From: JABDGM01 sp963738665
Lineage (GTDB): Bacteria > Planctomycetota > Planctomycetia > Pirellulales > Lacipirellulaceae
Direction: 5' to 3'
DNA: 64,000 nucleotides
Assembly (NCBI GenBank): GCA_963738665.1
Contig: CAVTXL010000012.1
Span: 27,348-91,347, forward strand
The notes below the pieces were generated by a model. The model was not told where the DNA came from and did no database searches. It worked only from the letters and a program-made list of their open reading frames with translations. Of this stretch, positions 18,106-27,682 are shown in pieces; the stretch's first letter is position 1; each line of letters opens with the position of its first letter. The translations under genes were made by a program, and so were the position numbers.

Positions 18106-18897
18106 TTAAGAGAAGAGCGCCGCCGCGTTCACAGCCGTCGTTGGCAGCACGGCCAAGTCACTCGAACCGAGCGCATCCCAGGCGAGTGAGAACGCGCCCG
18201 TTGAGACTGGCTCCACGGCTGGCTTGTCGTCGGACGAAATCGCAGCCGAAAACGTCACATCATCCCATGCAACCGGTTGAGACGGCGCGTCGCCGGATGC
18301 GATATTGACGACCGGTACATGGCACGCAGCGTGCGCGGCCAATCTCTGCGGCAATGGGTTCCCTCCCAGCGATGCGCCGACCGGCGGCGCCGCTTGCAAT
18401 GAGCGCCGCGTTCCGGTCGAGCTGGCGATCGACGCCAGCGCCGAGGAAGTCAGGCTCCGCACGTACGTGTCGGCCGCAGCGTAGTCCACCGTGTAGCCGA
18501 TGTCGGCCAGCGACCCGATTGTCACCACCGAAAGCGGCAGGTTCGCGCCGGGCCCGGCCCAGCCCGTCATGAGTTCGCTGCCAAAGACGGTCTCGCGCCA
18601 ATGGCCGTCCGCCGTGCCGGGTCCGCCGGTGTTCTCGATCGGAACGCCGCTCGCCGAGGTGCCGAAGAGTTGATTGTAGGCAGCCGTCGCGTGCGCACCG
18701 ACAAAGATCGGATTATTCGTTCCCCCGCCCGACAGCAGACCCAAACTGTCCCAGATCGTTCCAATCCCCAGCACATGCCCCATCTCATGCATGACGACGC
18801 TCAACAGCAGCCCGCTGCGCTCCATGCTGGCGAGGTCGGCCGAATCGAACTCCATCACTCCGTGGTACGGCAGCCGGCTGTCCGAGCGCACGCGCAT
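18106..18897 (-). CDS. Leishmanolysin-like metalloprotease, C-terminal part (frameshifted)
   Basis: This is the catalytic half of an exported zinc protease. LLLSVVMHEMGHVLGIGTIW carries the HExxHxxG zinc motif, and the distal NPIFVGAHATAAYNQLFG, TGGPGTADGHWRETVFGSELMTGW and LADIGYTVDY blocks match bacterial leishmanolysin-like (M8-type) proteases. It continues the upstream frame: GILGQAGP ends at about 18897 and MRVRSDSRLPYHGVMEFDSADL should follow directly. One base too many in the GGGGCCC run near 18890-18900 separates them. The last 100 residues are a low-complexity tail. Taken together with the N-terminal part, the protein is about 638 residues, extracellular or surface-bound. Confidence 0.8.
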   Translation of the reverse strand: MRVRSDSRLPYHGVMEFDSADLASMERSGLLLSVVMHEMGHVLGIGTIWDSLGLLSGGGTNNPIFVGAHATAAYNQLFGTSASGVPIENTGGPGTADGHWRETVFGSELMTGWAGPGANLPLSVVTIGSLADIGYTVDYAAADTYVRSLTSSALASIASSTGTRRSLQAAPPVGASLGGNPLPQRLAAHAACHVPVVNIASGDAPSQPVAWDDVTFSAAISSDDKPAVEPVSTGAFSLAWDALGSSDLAVLPTTAVNAAALFS

Positions 18898-20020
18898 CGG
18901 GCCCCGCCTGGCCCAAGATGCCGTTCACGCCGTCGATTGCCGTTGCGCTGGCGTTGATCAAGATGTCGTCGACCGATTGCCCGCGATAGGTCGTATTCGG
19001 CAGGTCGCCGACGATGACTTGCTCCCAGCGGTCGGCCGCCTGCTGAAAGATCGCCTGCTGGCTGGCGGTCAGGCCCGACATGCTGAGCGTGATCTGAAAT
19101 CCGCCGCTGCCCGAGGAAGGTGTTGCCGTCGTCGTTGTTGTCGTGGTGCCGGTCGTCGGGTTGCCGCTTGACGTCGGCGCGGTCGTAATCGAAGGAAGCG
19201 CAACTGTCAGCGAATAGTTCGGGTTCGTCGCGCCGCCATTGCCCCAGACGACCGCGTAAAACGTCCCGGCCGCATACCCGGCAAGCGAGATGGATTCACT
19301 GTTGCCCGCGCCCTGCGAAACGCCGACGAGCCGCCCCGACGAGTCGTATAGCGCCAGTTGCAAATTGCCCTGGGAGTTTTGAAACGCGATTGAAACGCCG
19401 CTGCCGCTCGCCGCAGTGGCCGTCGTCGTGAAGCGATACCAATCCTGTGAGTCGGCCATCACCAGCTGGCCGATCGTGCGCGAGGCTGCGAGCGTCCCCA
19501 GGTTCGTCGCCGCTCCCGACGAGTCGTTATTCTCGTAGGCATCATCGACAAGCGCCGGGCTGGGCCCGTCGATCGACCAGTTGTAGCTGCCGCGCATGGC
19601 GCTCGAATAATTCGTGACGCCAATGTAGTAGCGCGAGCCGGCGGTCAGGGTGACTGTCAAGCGGCTGTCGGTGTTCATGGCGAACACGATGTCATCGTCG
19701 TACGCCAGGCGCTGGCCGCTCGCAGAAAACACGCCGAGAACCGTGTCTAGGTTGCTGCTGGGCGTCGAGGTGGAAATCGCGTACGTACCAGTACGGGTAG
19801 CGGTGAAGCTGTAGTAGTCGACCTCGGTGCTCGCAATCGACGCGCTGCCGACCGCCTCAGCCTGGGAATTGAGCGAGACCGCCCGCGCACCGCTAGGAGG
19901 CGAGATAAAGGCAGGTGGCACGCCCAGCCAGGTCAGGGCCAAGCGCGGTTCAAGTGACTCCAAGTGCAAACGGCGAGAACCTTCGGCGCGGCCTCGCGGG
20001 GCCCGGCTCGAGAATCGCAT
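18785..20020 (-). CDS. Metalloprotease N-terminal part: LEPR signal and PPC domains
   Basis: This is the N-terminal portion of the same protease. After the basic start MRFSSRAPRGRAEGSRR comes LESLEPRLALTWLG, the LEPR motif of many exported planctomycete giants. Two pre-peptidase C-terminal-like beta domains follow, one with YYSFTATRTGTYAIST and one with SQDWYRFTTTATAASG, then a Thr/Ser linker and the start of the protease domain (FQITLSMSGLTASQQAIFQQAADRWEQVI). I start at ATG 20020, with AAGGAC upstream; the longer frame to 20167 is unlikely. True coding ends near 18897, where the frame shifts into the HEMGH-containing piece; the residues after that are out of frame. Confidence 0.78.
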   Translation of the reverse strand: MRFSSRAPRGRAEGSRRLHLESLEPRLALTWLGVPPAFISPPSGARAVSLNSQAEAVGSASIASTEVDYYSFTATRTGTYAISTSTPSSNLDTVLGVFSASGQRLAYDDDIVFAMNTDSRLTVTLTAGSRYYIGVTNYSSAMRGSYNWSIDGPSPALVDDAYENNDSSGAATNLGTLAASRTIGQLVMADSQDWYRFTTTATAASGSGVSIAFQNSQGNLQLALYDSSGRLVGVSQGAGNSESISLAGYAAGTFYAVVWGNGGATNPNYSLTVALPSITTAPTSSGNPTTGTTTTTTTATPSSGSGGFQITLSMSGLTASQQAIFQQAADRWEQVIVGDLPNTTYRGQSVDDILINASATAIDGVNGILGQAGPDARALGQPAAVPRSDGVRFGRPRQHGAQRAAVERRHA

Positions 20021-20206
20021 CGTAGTCCTTTCGCAGGTAACAGAATGTCGCACCCCACTGCTAGCGACGCATCGAGGCGCAAAGAATAGCGGCCCCTCAT
20101 GTTTACAAGACCGAAAGGCGCTGCCGGCCGTCACGCCTTCGCACGCTTTCACTCGCCAGCGCACCACTCGTGTTTGCCGCGCGAAATAGCAACGCGCACC
20201 GGTGCG

Positions 20207-21724
20207 CTACTGCACCGATTCCTTTCCGGCCGCTTCGTTGCATAGTTGCGGCCCGTCCTCAAGCGTGTCCTGCCGCCGCCGGAGCAGAAGGCCCATGAAA
20301 CCGACCGCGCCGATGGCCGCTGCAGCCGGTACGACGGCTGGCGGGGCGCTGGTCTCTACGGTTCGGGGCGCGTTGGCGTCTCGCGGCAGGAGTGCCGCGG
20401 TCAGCGCATCGGACGCGGCTTCATTTTGCGGCGCGAGCGCTTCGGACGCGACATGGGCCGGCGCGGCGATCTCGATCGGCGCCTGATCGGCCGCTACGTC
20501 GAATGCCTGATCGAGGCCGATTGTGGCCTCCACGTTTAACTTCTGCGGCGCCTTGTCGAGCACTCCGATCGCAGCCGCCAGCAAGATCGGACTTTCATTC
20601 GCGTCACCGACGGCTGGCAACAGGATCATTCCGCCGTTGCCGGCTTCCGTCTGCGGCGCTGCCTGGTTGCTAACATTCGGTGTGCTGTTCACGACCGTTT
20701 GGTCAACGCGCTGATCTGCCGGCCGACTGGCCGCCGCTGCGGCCGGCGTTTGATTCGATGACGCCGGGTCGTGCAACTCGCGCAGCACCTGCTCGACCGC
20801 CGCCCGCTCCTGGGCGACCGATGTAAAACCTGAAAGACCATGGTCTAAAACATTCCATGAGCTATCGCTAAGCCATTGGTCGAGGGCACCGTCGTCTGTC
20901 ACCGCGTCCGCAGCGACACTCCGACCACTTGTATCCCTCGCCGTATGCGTTGATCCACCCACCGCCCCGAGCACCAAGAGCGAAGCGGCGCTCGCGTCCA
21001 GCGCGGCCCCGCGGGCAGGCGTCGGCGAGTTGACGACCGTCGCATGGTGCGTTGGTTCCGCCGAACGCGACTCCGACAGCGCCGCGAGCGCCACGTCGAT
21101 CGCCGCCGGTCGGATCGTGGATTCGTAGTTGACATTGGATGGCGGTTTCGGCAGATTCGACGTCGATGGATTGTACGTCGCGGCGAGCGGCGGCGAGTGC
21201 AACTTCAGCGGCTCATCTTCCATCGCTGGCGCCGTTGCATGAGAAGCAACACTGCTGCTAGCGGTTGCAGCCAGCGACGACGGTGCGTGGAACTCAATGA
21301 TGAACACAAAGTGCAGCACCGGCGCCGTCTGAGGCGCGAGCGTCGCGGCCAGCGGCTGATAGCCGTTGACGATCCGCTCGCCCACGTGGCCCAGCGGTTC
21401 GGCGTACTGCCAGGCCGCCACGGCCACGTCTTCGTGCGGTTCGTAGGCGGGCTTTGACGCTGCCGTGCCGCCGGCGTCAGGAGCGGTCGCCATAGCCGCT
21501 GGCCATTCCACATAAGCGGGCATTGCGACCGGCGCCGTCGCCGCGACCACGACGTAGTTGATCGACACCATTTCCGGCGCCTCGGCATACGAAGCCGAAA
21601 GCATCGCCCGCGGCTCCAAGGCTTCAAAGCGGCCCCGAAGCCTCTCGCCGCATCCGGACGCGTCGGGGCGACTGGCTCGCCGACTCGATCCGATTGAAAA
21701 CACTCTTCCAAATAGGCTGAACAT
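20207..21724 (-). CDS. LEPR-type exported protein with C-terminal membrane tag
   Basis: This is a 505-residue protein of unknown function. FEALEPRAMLSASYAE near residue 35 is the LEPR export motif, followed by about 430 Ala/Pro/Ser-rich residues of low complexity with no catalytic motif. The C-terminus has a hydrophobic helix then arginines (VPAAAAIGAVGFMGLLLRRRQ), resembling a cell-surface sorting tag of the PEP-CTERM kind. The start is ATG 21724, 38 bases from the kinase stop and in the same direction. It lies between the kinase and the metalloprotease, and all three could share a transcript. Surface location is inferred. Confidence 0.75.
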   Translation of the reverse strand: MFSLFGRVFSIGSSRRASRPDASGCGERLRGRFEALEPRAMLSASYAEAPEMVSINYVVVAATAPVAMPAYVEWPAAMATAPDAGGTAASKPAYEPHEDVAVAAWQYAEPLGHVGERIVNGYQPLAATLAPQTAPVLHFVFIIEFHAPSSLAATASSSVASHATAPAMEDEPLKLHSPPLAATYNPSTSNLPKPPSNVNYESTIRPAAIDVALAALSESRSAEPTHHATVVNSPTPARGAALDASAASLLVLGAVGGSTHTARDTSGRSVAADAVTDDGALDQWLSDSSWNVLDHGLSGFTSVAQERAAVEQVLRELHDPASSNQTPAAAAASRPADQRVDQTVVNSTPNVSNQAAPQTEAGNGGMILLPAVGDANESPILLAAAIGVLDKAPQKLNVEATIGLDQAFDVAADQAPIEIAAPAHVASEALAPQNEAASDALTAALLPRDANAPRTVETSAPPAVVPAAAAIGAVGFMGLLLRRRQDTLEDGPQLCNEAAGKESVQ

Positions 21725-21762
21725 GGCTTGGGCCTTTACTTGTTCCTACTTCCCCTGGGCGG

Positions 21763-24720
21763 TTAACGGTTGGCGGCCACATCTGGGTGTGGTGCGGTCG
21801 CCGGCGGCGCTGGCCCGCGGTGCCCGCCCGTTAGCAGTGTGCGAAAGCCGTTTCCATCGCGGATATCATCAAACGCGGCGTCGTTCAATCGATCGGGCGA
21901 AAGTCCGGCCGTGAGGGCCGACCGCAGCGTCGCAATTGCACTCGCCTCGCATCTAGCTTTTTCCGCGGCCTCTGCGTCACCTCGGATTGCTCCGTGTATT
22001 GCCGCCAGATCCTGGGCCACCTCGAATAGTTGTTCTGGCTGGCCGGACCAAAGCTGCGCACGCTCGACCGAATTATCAATCGCCTCAGCAGACCTGCCTT
22101 GTTCGCGGAGATTCTTCACCAGGTTGGCATAGTGGCGGCTCAACAAGTCGCGGGCGCTAGTGCTGTTGGCCGATTCGTGATACGCCCGCAACTGGTCCGC
22201 AATCGCCTGGCGGTAAGCCTTTTCCGCCTCCGCCGGCTGTCGCCGCCCATCCAAAAGCATTCCCAAATTGTTGAAGACGCTGCCCCGATTACTGAGCGAT
22301 TGCCCGTCGCCCGGCTGAGCGGCCAGCAGCACCCCGAGCTGCTCTAGTGCCCGTCTGAACGATGCTTCGGCATCTGCCGACAGGCCGCTGCGGCTTTGCA
22401 TCATGCCGCGATTGTTGTAGCTGACGGCCAAGTCGCGACGGTAGGCAGCCGCCAGCGGCGACGCTTGAACGAGCTGCGACTGCAGCTTGATCGCGTCACC
22501 GAAGCATTTCTCCGCGCTGGCCCAGTCTTGCTGTTGGCCGTAAGGATAGCCCAGGTTGTTGTACGTCCGGCCCAAGTCGCCTTGGTAGAGCCGATTGATC
22601 GGATTGAGGGCCACGAGCCGCTGCTGAATGGCGATTGCCTGGCCATACGCGTTGACGGCGGCACTCGAATCATGCGCTCCGTCGCTGCCGCGCGACAGCG
22701 AGCCGAGATTGTTGTAGCAGGCCGCCAGTGTGCGCAGCGCGGTCTCATTGGGCGTCGCTCCTTGGGCCAGCGGCGTGACCAAATCGATCGCCTGCTGAAA
22801 TTCAGCCGCGGCATCCTTTGTCTTGTCGAGGCCACCGAGCGCGAGGGCTCGATTGACACGAGTCGTGGCCACTTCCACGGTCCACTCGTCCGCGTCCGAG
22901 GATTTAGCCTGCAATCGATTTTGAAGGGCGAGGGCAAAATCCAGCAACTCCAGCGCCTCTTTGGACCGATGCACGTCGACCAGCAGCTTGCCCAGGTTAT
23001 TCTGAGTCAAAGCCAGATTCCGCGCGGCCGCCGCATCGTCTCGATCGGTCTCTAATCGCTGCTGCCATAAGCTGATGGATTTACAGTAAGCCGCCTCGGC
23101 TCCTTGCAGGTCGCCAAGCAGCACCGAAACGTCGCCCAGCTTGCCGTTGGCGAGCGCCGACTCGGCCACAAACGCCGGATCGTCGTCCGTCTCCTGCTTT
23201 AGCTGCCGGTAGTAGCCAAGAAAATCTTCTAGCAATTGCTCCCGCACGCCTTCGGCCGAAGGAATCGCGGCCAACTGTTCGCTCAGCGACGCCATCCGTT
23301 CGACGACCCCGCTCATTTGTCGCAGGTTTCGGTTTGCCAGTTCCAGGGCGCGCCGCGTCTGTGCATGCCCGTGAGCGACCGCCGTCAGCACCGCGACAAA
23401 GGCCACCACCAACACCAGGCCTGCCGCCAGCCCGGCCCGCCGGTGACGTCGCAGCAACTTGCCGGTTCGCGTCCACGCGCTGGGTGGACTGGCAAGGATT
23501 GGCCGGTCTTCCAAAAACCGTCGTAAATCGTTGGCCAACTCCTCGGCCGACGAGTAGCGCTCTTGGGGCGACTCGGCGAGCGCTTTCAGGACAACCGTTT
23601 GGAAATCGACCGGGATGTGGCGATTCCACTGGCGGAGCGGCTTCAGGACGCGATAGTCGCGCTCGAAGTAAATCGCCAGATCGCTGACGCCGTCGGCAGG
23701 GTGGTGCAGCGTGGCGAGTTCGTAGAGCGTGACGCCGAGCGAATACACGTCAGTGCGATCGTCGACGGCGGCCGGCTTTCCGCGGGCCTGTTCCGGGCTC
23801 ATGTAGCGCATCGTGCCCAGTACGTCACCCGTCTGTGTAAGTCCGCTCGACTCGCGGCAGCGGGCCAGGCCGAAGTCGCTGATCCACAATTTACCGTGAG
23901 CGTCGAGGAGCAGATTCGACGGTTTGATGTCGCGGTGCGTGACGCCAAATTCATGCGCCGCATGCAGGGCGTCGGCCGCTTGACGACCCAAATCCGCGAC
24001 AAACCGGATATGCTCGGCCGTTTCAGCCGGCGAAAGCGGCGCCCGTCGCTCTCGCGTCGTGGCCGCCGTCGCGCCGGGCGTGCCGATCTTCGGCAATGGA
24101 TCGCGACATACGGTCTGCGCATCGCGCTTGGCAATGGTCGTCGCGTCGAGTGGCGAATGACTAGACCGCATTGACTCCAGCAGGCTACCCAGCGACCGTC
24201 CGTCGATCAACTGCATCGCATAATAGTGGACACCCGCCTCTTCACCCACCGCGTAGACCGGCACGATGTTCGGATGCTGCACCTGCGCCGCCGCCTGGGC
24301 TTCGTTCTTGAAGCGGCCAATTTGCTTGCTGTCGTTTGCGGCGGTGAACGGCAGAATCTTCAGCGCCACCCGGCGGTTGAGTGAACCTTGCCATGCTTCG
24401 TAAACCACCCCCATCCCGCCACGGCCGATTTCACGGACCAGTCGGAAATCGCCGATCGTCTGATTGGCCTTTACGCGAAAGAGCGGCTGTCCGCTTGCGG
24501 GCAATCGCTCTCGCCCGGCGGCCGCGTGGAAAAGCTCCAGCCCGCTCAGGTAGCCGCGCAATCGCCCGGCGTCCGCCGGAAAGCGCGCAAACAGCGCTTC
24601 TGGAGTCACGGCGTCGCCGCGCTCCACCGCCATCAGATACTCATCGAGAATCTGCGCCAGCCGCACGTCATCGACCTCAGAGGACGCCGCAGCGATTCGA
24701 CTTTCATTCTCTGGCAACAC
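21763..24720 (-). CDS. Membrane Ser/Thr protein kinase with TPR-like C-terminus
   Basis: This is a Hanks-type kinase of about 985 residues. The N-terminal 90 residues have an ECF-kinase helical look (LAQILDEYLMAVERGDAVTPEAL). The kinase core follows: GRGGMGVVYEA near 99-109, VALKILPF with the ATP-binding lysine, VTHRDIKPSNLLLD near 258-271, and ISDFGLAR. A transmembrane helix (GLAAGLVLVVAFVAVLTAV) lies near 430-450, then about 500 residues of TPR-like repeats (YNNLGSLSRG, YNNLGYPYGQ, FNNLGMLLDG). GTG 24720 has AGGA six bases upstream; a TTG at 24744 overlapping the sigma-factor stop is the alternative. Coupling to an ECF sigma factor is a known planctomycete arrangement, so the kinase probably controls that sigma factor. 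Confidence 0.9.
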   Translation of the reverse strand: MLPENESRIAAASSEVDDVRLAQILDEYLMAVERGDAVTPEALFARFPADAGRLRGYLSGLELFHAAAGRERLPASGQPLFRVKANQTIGDFRLVREIGRGGMGVVYEAWQGSLNRRVALKILPFTAANDSKQIGRFKNEAQAAAQVQHPNIVPVYAVGEEAGVHYYAMQLIDGRSLGSLLESMRSSHSPLDATTIAKRDAQTVCRDPLPKIGTPGATAATTRERRAPLSPAETAEHIRFVADLGRQAADALHAAHEFGVTHRDIKPSNLLLDAHGKLWISDFGLARCRESSGLTQTGDVLGTMRYMSPEQARGKPAAVDDRTDVYSLGVTLYELATLHHPADGVSDLAIYFERDYRVLKPLRQWNRHIPVDFQTVVLKALAESPQERYSSAEELANDLRRFLEDRPILASPPSAWTRTGKLLRRHRRAGLAAGLVLVVAFVAVLTAVAHGHAQTRRALELANRNLRQMSGVVERMASLSEQLAAIPSAEGVREQLLEDFLGYYRQLKQETDDDPAFVAESALANGKLGDVSVLLGDLQGAEAAYCKSISLWQQRLETDRDDAAAARNLALTQNNLGKLLVDVHRSKEALELLDFALALQNRLQAKSSDADEWTVEVATTRVNRALALGGLDKTKDAAAEFQQAIDLVTPLAQGATPNETALRTLAACYNNLGSLSRGSDGAHDSSAAVNAYGQAIAIQQRLVALNPINRLYQGDLGRTYNNLGYPYGQQQDWASAEKCFGDAIKLQSQLVQASPLAAAYRRDLAVSYNNRGMMQSRSGLSADAEASFRRALEQLGVLLAAQPGDGQSLSNRGSVFNNLGMLLDGRRQPAEAEKAYRQAIADQLRAYHESANSTSARDLLSRHYANLVKNLREQGRSAEAIDNSVERAQLWSGQPEQLFEVAQDLAAIHGAIRGDAEAAEKARCEASAIATLRSALTAGLSPDRLNDAAFDDIRDGNGFRTLLTGGHRGPAPPATAPHPDVAANR

Positions 24721-24740
24721 GAGGAGTCCTCGCTTCGCGG

Positions 24741-25403
24741 TCAATTCTCGCTTTGCTCAGTGCTACGATAGACCGCCCGCAGCCGATCGATCGCCCGCAG
24801 CCAAAGCATGCGGGCGGCCCCGACCGATCGATCCATTTTCGCCGCCACTTCGTCAAAAGAAAGGCCTTGCAAGTTCCGCAGCACAAGCACGCGGCGATAG
24901 TCGCCTGGCAACTGCGCGAGCCGGTCGGCCAGCACGACCGCCTCTTCGCGCTCTTCGACTGCCATGCTGGGCGATTTTTCCGAATCTGGCACGAGGGCCG
25001 CCAATTGGATCGTCGATCGCTCCAGCGCCGCGCCAATTCGCTCCAGCGAGATTTCACGCCGCACGTCCCGCCGCGCGGCCAGCATATGCTGCTCGACGAA
25101 TTTCGCCAGGTTATTCACCAGGATTTGCCGCAGCCAGGCCAGCAGCTCTTGTTCGGTCGTGCCGCGGAATTGGCCGAAATTCTTGTGCGCCCGCAGCAGC
25201 GTTTCTTGGACCGCGTCGGAAGGGCTGACCCGCGGCTGCAGCCGTTTTTCGATCTGCGTAGCCGCAAGCACCACGAGGTAGTTCCGGTAGTGCTGCAGCA
25301 ATTGGCCCAAGCTGCTTTGGCTGCCCTGCCGCGCTCGATCAATCAGCCGGGCCGCGCTCCGCCCACCGCGACTTCCACTCTCGGATCGGCCCGGCTCGGT
25401 CAC
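24741..25403 (-). CDS. ECF-type RNA polymerase sigma factor
   Basis: This is a 220-residue ECF sigma factor. Region 2 holds the -10-recognising VSPSDAVQETLLRAHKNFGQFRG; region 4 holds LAQLPGDYRRVLVLRNLQGLSFDEVAAKMDRSVGAARMLWLRAIDRLR with its helix-turn-helix. The start is GTG 25403; an upstream ATG at 25428 is out of frame. It precedes the Ser/Thr kinase by a few bases or with overlap, a kinase-linked ECF pair in place of a classical anti-sigma factor. Targets may include the exported LEPR proteins on either side; that is inference. Confidence 0.9.
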   Translation of the reverse strand: MTEPGRSESGSRGGRSAARLIDRARQGSQSSLGQLLQHYRNYLVVLAATQIEKRLQPRVSPSDAVQETLLRAHKNFGQFRGTTEQELLAWLRQILVNNLAKFVEQHMLAARRDVRREISLERIGAALERSTIQLAALVPDSEKSPSMAVEEREEAVVLADRLAQLPGDYRRVLVLRNLQGLSFDEVAAKMDRSVGAARMLWLRAIDRLRAVYRSTEQSEN

Positions 25404-25956
25404 CGGGCTCGGTCGTTCGGCTTACCATATGCTTCGCCCCGACGTCTATGTTCCGTCGCCCTCTTCTGCGGGCGGCTGTGAGAAGCAGCCTCTATTTTAA
25501 CCCTGAAGCGTCCTTTTTGGTGAGGACCGAATTCTCGGAACTATGTCACGGACGGCACCGGGGAATTGACCGGTTTTTTGCGGGCTCGATTCCCTTTCTG
25601 CCCGTTCAATTTGTTTCAATGCTGATTCTACGCAGAAAAACACGCTTTCGAGGCGTCGGTCACGCCACCCTCACGCCAATTCGTGGCGCAGCGGCCGCCA
25701 AGCCGGTCCATCAGCCTAGGGGCAGGTTGCGAAAGATGCCCTCCTGGCGACTATTTGTCGCCCTGTTCGCCAATTCGGCTTGCCGCAGCGGGATCGATCC
25801 GCGGCCGGACCGGACGTCCGCTGGAGCACTGTCTCCCGACGACGTTATGTGCTGGTGCTCCCGGCGTCGTCTGGACCCGGTCTCCCGACCGAGCCGGGCG
25901 GAAAACGACGGGGCCGGACCCGACGTGAGGCAAATTTATTTTTCGAAGGAGCAACT
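25404..25956. other. Intergenic region between sigma factor and LEPR repeat protein
   Basis: These 553 bases lie between divergent genes. Several short frames exist, but none has a plausible start or homology. The stretch 25795-25925 is rich in short GC dyads (for example CGGGCGG and CCGACC pairs), possibly a structured leader of the plus-strand gene. AAGGAG at 25946-25951 is the ribosome-binding site of that gene. Confidence 0.45.
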
Positions 25957-26640
25957 ATGGCTACGCACCGACAAAACCGCTTCGAAACACTGGAGAAACG
26001 CCTGGCACTCGCCGTGACGGCTGCTGTGACCGACGGCGATCTGATCGTACAGGGAGACGCCGACGGCGCGGTCGAAATTGCGGCGATGGGGGGCGGCGCG
26101 TTTCAGGTAACCGACAACGGCAATGTTGTTGCCGACGCGACCACGCTAACGGGCGTGAACGACGACATCCGCATCCAAATCGACAAAACGGCCGGTGCCG
26201 ATAACTCAGTCACGCTCGACTTGACGAACGAGACAGTCGATCGGGTCTATGCCAGCCTGGGTGATGGTGACAACGCGCTGCAGCTCATCGGCGGCACGGC
26301 CGGCAGCTTTTATTTTCGCGGCGGCGATGGCGTCGACAATGTCGAAATGGGCGCAACGGTTACGGGCTCGGCCATAGTTCGCCTCGGCGACGGCGAGAAC
26401 AACCTGACCGCTAGCAGCGACGTCGGCCGTCTGGACGTTTGCGGCGGTGACGATGCAGACACTGTTTCGCTTGACGCGACCGTCAGGGGCAACGCGACTG
26501 TGGCTCTCGCGACGGCGATAACTCTTTCACGCTCGCCGGCACGGTGGAGAAGAATCTCTCGATCGCCACCGGTAACGGAGATGATGCCGTCTCGCTCGCC
26601 GAAGGCTCCTCGGTCGACCGCAACACGAGCCTATTTCTAG
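25957..26640 (+). CDS. LEPR-like exported repeat protein, N-terminal part (frameshifted)
   Basis: This begins with MATHRQNRFETLEKRLALAVT, a LEPR-like export motif, at ATG 25957 with AAGGAG five bases upstream. The rest is a repetitive, Asp/Gly-rich beta protein in which units such as VYASLGDGDNALQL, FRGGDGVDNVEMG, VRLGDGENNLTA and VCGGDDADTVSLD recur about every 22 residues, reminiscent of parallel beta-helix or calcium-binding surface repeats. In-frame coding ends near 26515, where VALGDGDNSFTLAG is expected but one G is missing; the last 40 residues of this frame are spurious. The continuation is in the next entry. Surface role inferred. Confidence 0.72.
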   Translation: MATHRQNRFETLEKRLALAVTAAVTDGDLIVQGDADGAVEIAAMGGGAFQVTDNGNVVADATTLTGVNDDIRIQIDKTAGADNSVTLDLTNETVDRVYASLGDGDNALQLIGGTAGSFYFRGGDGVDNVEMGATVTGSAIVRLGDGENNLTASSDVGRLDVCGGDDADTVSLDATVRGNATVALATAITLSRSPARWRRISRSPPVTEMMPSRSPKAPRSTATRAYF

Positions 26641-27113
26641 GCGACGGCACTAACACTGCCGAGCTCGCCGGCACGATCGGAGGATCGCTGCGCGACTCCG
26701 GCCTCGACGGCGACGACGCGCTGACGATCACCGACACCGCTCAGATCGCCGACAACCTGTTCGCCCGCCTCGGCGAAGGCAACAACACGGTGAATCATAA
26801 CGGAAGCGTCGGCGGCAATTTCACTGTTGTCAGCAACAATGCCAACGACGTGGTCAATATCGCCGACACGGCCGTGATCGGCGGCGAGCAACATCTTGGC
26901 CTAGGCGAGCAGCAGGATCACCATGGCGGTGGCTGTCACGGTGCCCGCGGTTTCGGCGGCGAGTACGCGGGCGAACATGGCAATCAGCGAGAGCGAAGGA
27001 CAGGCCGACACCGTTTCGAAAACGTGGCCAGCCTGCTATCGGGACGCGGGCTCGGCGACCTCGTGCTCAACGGCCAACGTCTGGGATTCTTCCTCCGCGG
27101 CTTTGGGCGCTGA
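26544..27113 (+). CDS. LEPR-like repeat protein, C-terminal part (frameshifted)
   Basis: This continues the same Asp/Gly-rich repeats (VEKNLSIATGNGDDAVSLAEG, LFLGDGTNTAELAG, ARLGEGNNTVNHNG, NANDVVNIADTAV). After about 26895 the pattern collapses (EQQDHHGGGCHG), while another frame regains it (ITMAVAVTV, ISESEGQADTVS, stop at 27117) and the last residues of this frame (GDLVLNGQRL) look right again. At least one, probably two or three, further single-base shifts lie between 26895 and 27020. With the N-terminal part the gene encodes about 385 residues. Function unknown. Confidence 0.6.
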   Translation: MEKNLSIATGNGDDAVSLAEGSSVDRNTSLFLGDGTNTAELAGTIGGSLRDSGLDGDDALTITDTAQIADNLFARLGEGNNTVNHNGSVGGNFTVVSNNANDVVNIADTAVIGGEQHLGLGEQQDHHGGGCHGARGFGGEYAGEHGNQRERRTGRHRFENVASLLSGRGLGDLVLNGQRLGFFLRGFGR

Positions 27114-27217
27114 ATGAATTGAATTTCAATACGATACAACCACGTGGTTTCGCTGATAAGTGCCAGTGTCCGCCAGCCCCTGGCGTTCACAGTTCGAGCT
27201 ACGTAGGAGTTGAGGCC

Positions 27218-27682
27218 ATGAGGCACCTATTGAGTTTGGCAGTTGGTGTGATGATCGGTGCGGCAACGCTGCCTGTGTTCGCGTGCGGCGGCGGGGCCGG
27301 AGCCGGGAACGGCGCGGCTGGCGCCGTTTCGTCATCTCCCGGAGTTGCACTAGGTTCCTTTGCCGCCACCGGCGGCATGAGTATCACGCCAATCGAGCAA
27401 CTGCAAACGCGGGCGCTGATGCAACAGCTTGCATATCAGCAAATGCTGCTGCAACAGCAGTACCTGAAGCGACAGGCGGTTCAGCAAGCCATCGCGATGG
27501 CCGAGTTGAAGTCGCAGCAGCGCGAACAGCACATCGCCCAGCGAAAGGGACGCGAGGCGGCGCGGTTGGCGAAACTGGCGGAGACCAAGACCAAAAATCT
27601 AGCCCTCCGAGCCGCACGCGAGGCAACCGAATTGCCCTCGGCGACTACGAACGACAAAGTCGCCGCCGTCGAGCTTAGATAG
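27218..27682 (+). CDS. Small secreted Gln/Ala-rich coiled-coil protein
   Basis: This is a 154-residue protein with a clear signal peptide (MRHLLSLAVGVMIGAATLPVFACGGG). The cysteine after VFA may be the first mature residue, possibly lipidated. A Gly/Ala linker leads to a long Gln-rich helix (LMQQLAYQQMLLQQQYLKRQAVQQA) and a Lys/Ala tail. The start ATG 27218 has GGAG about nine bases upstream. It is isolated, 535 bases from the next gene. No known domain; probably periplasmic or envelope-associated. Function unknown. Confidence 0.7.
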   Translation: MRHLLSLAVGVMIGAATLPVFACGGGAGAGNGAAGAVSSSPGVALGSFAATGGMSITPIEQLQTRALMQQLAYQQMLLQQQYLKRQAVQQAIAMAELKSQQREQHIAQRKGREAARLAKLAETKTKNLALRAAREATELPSATTNDKVAAVELR

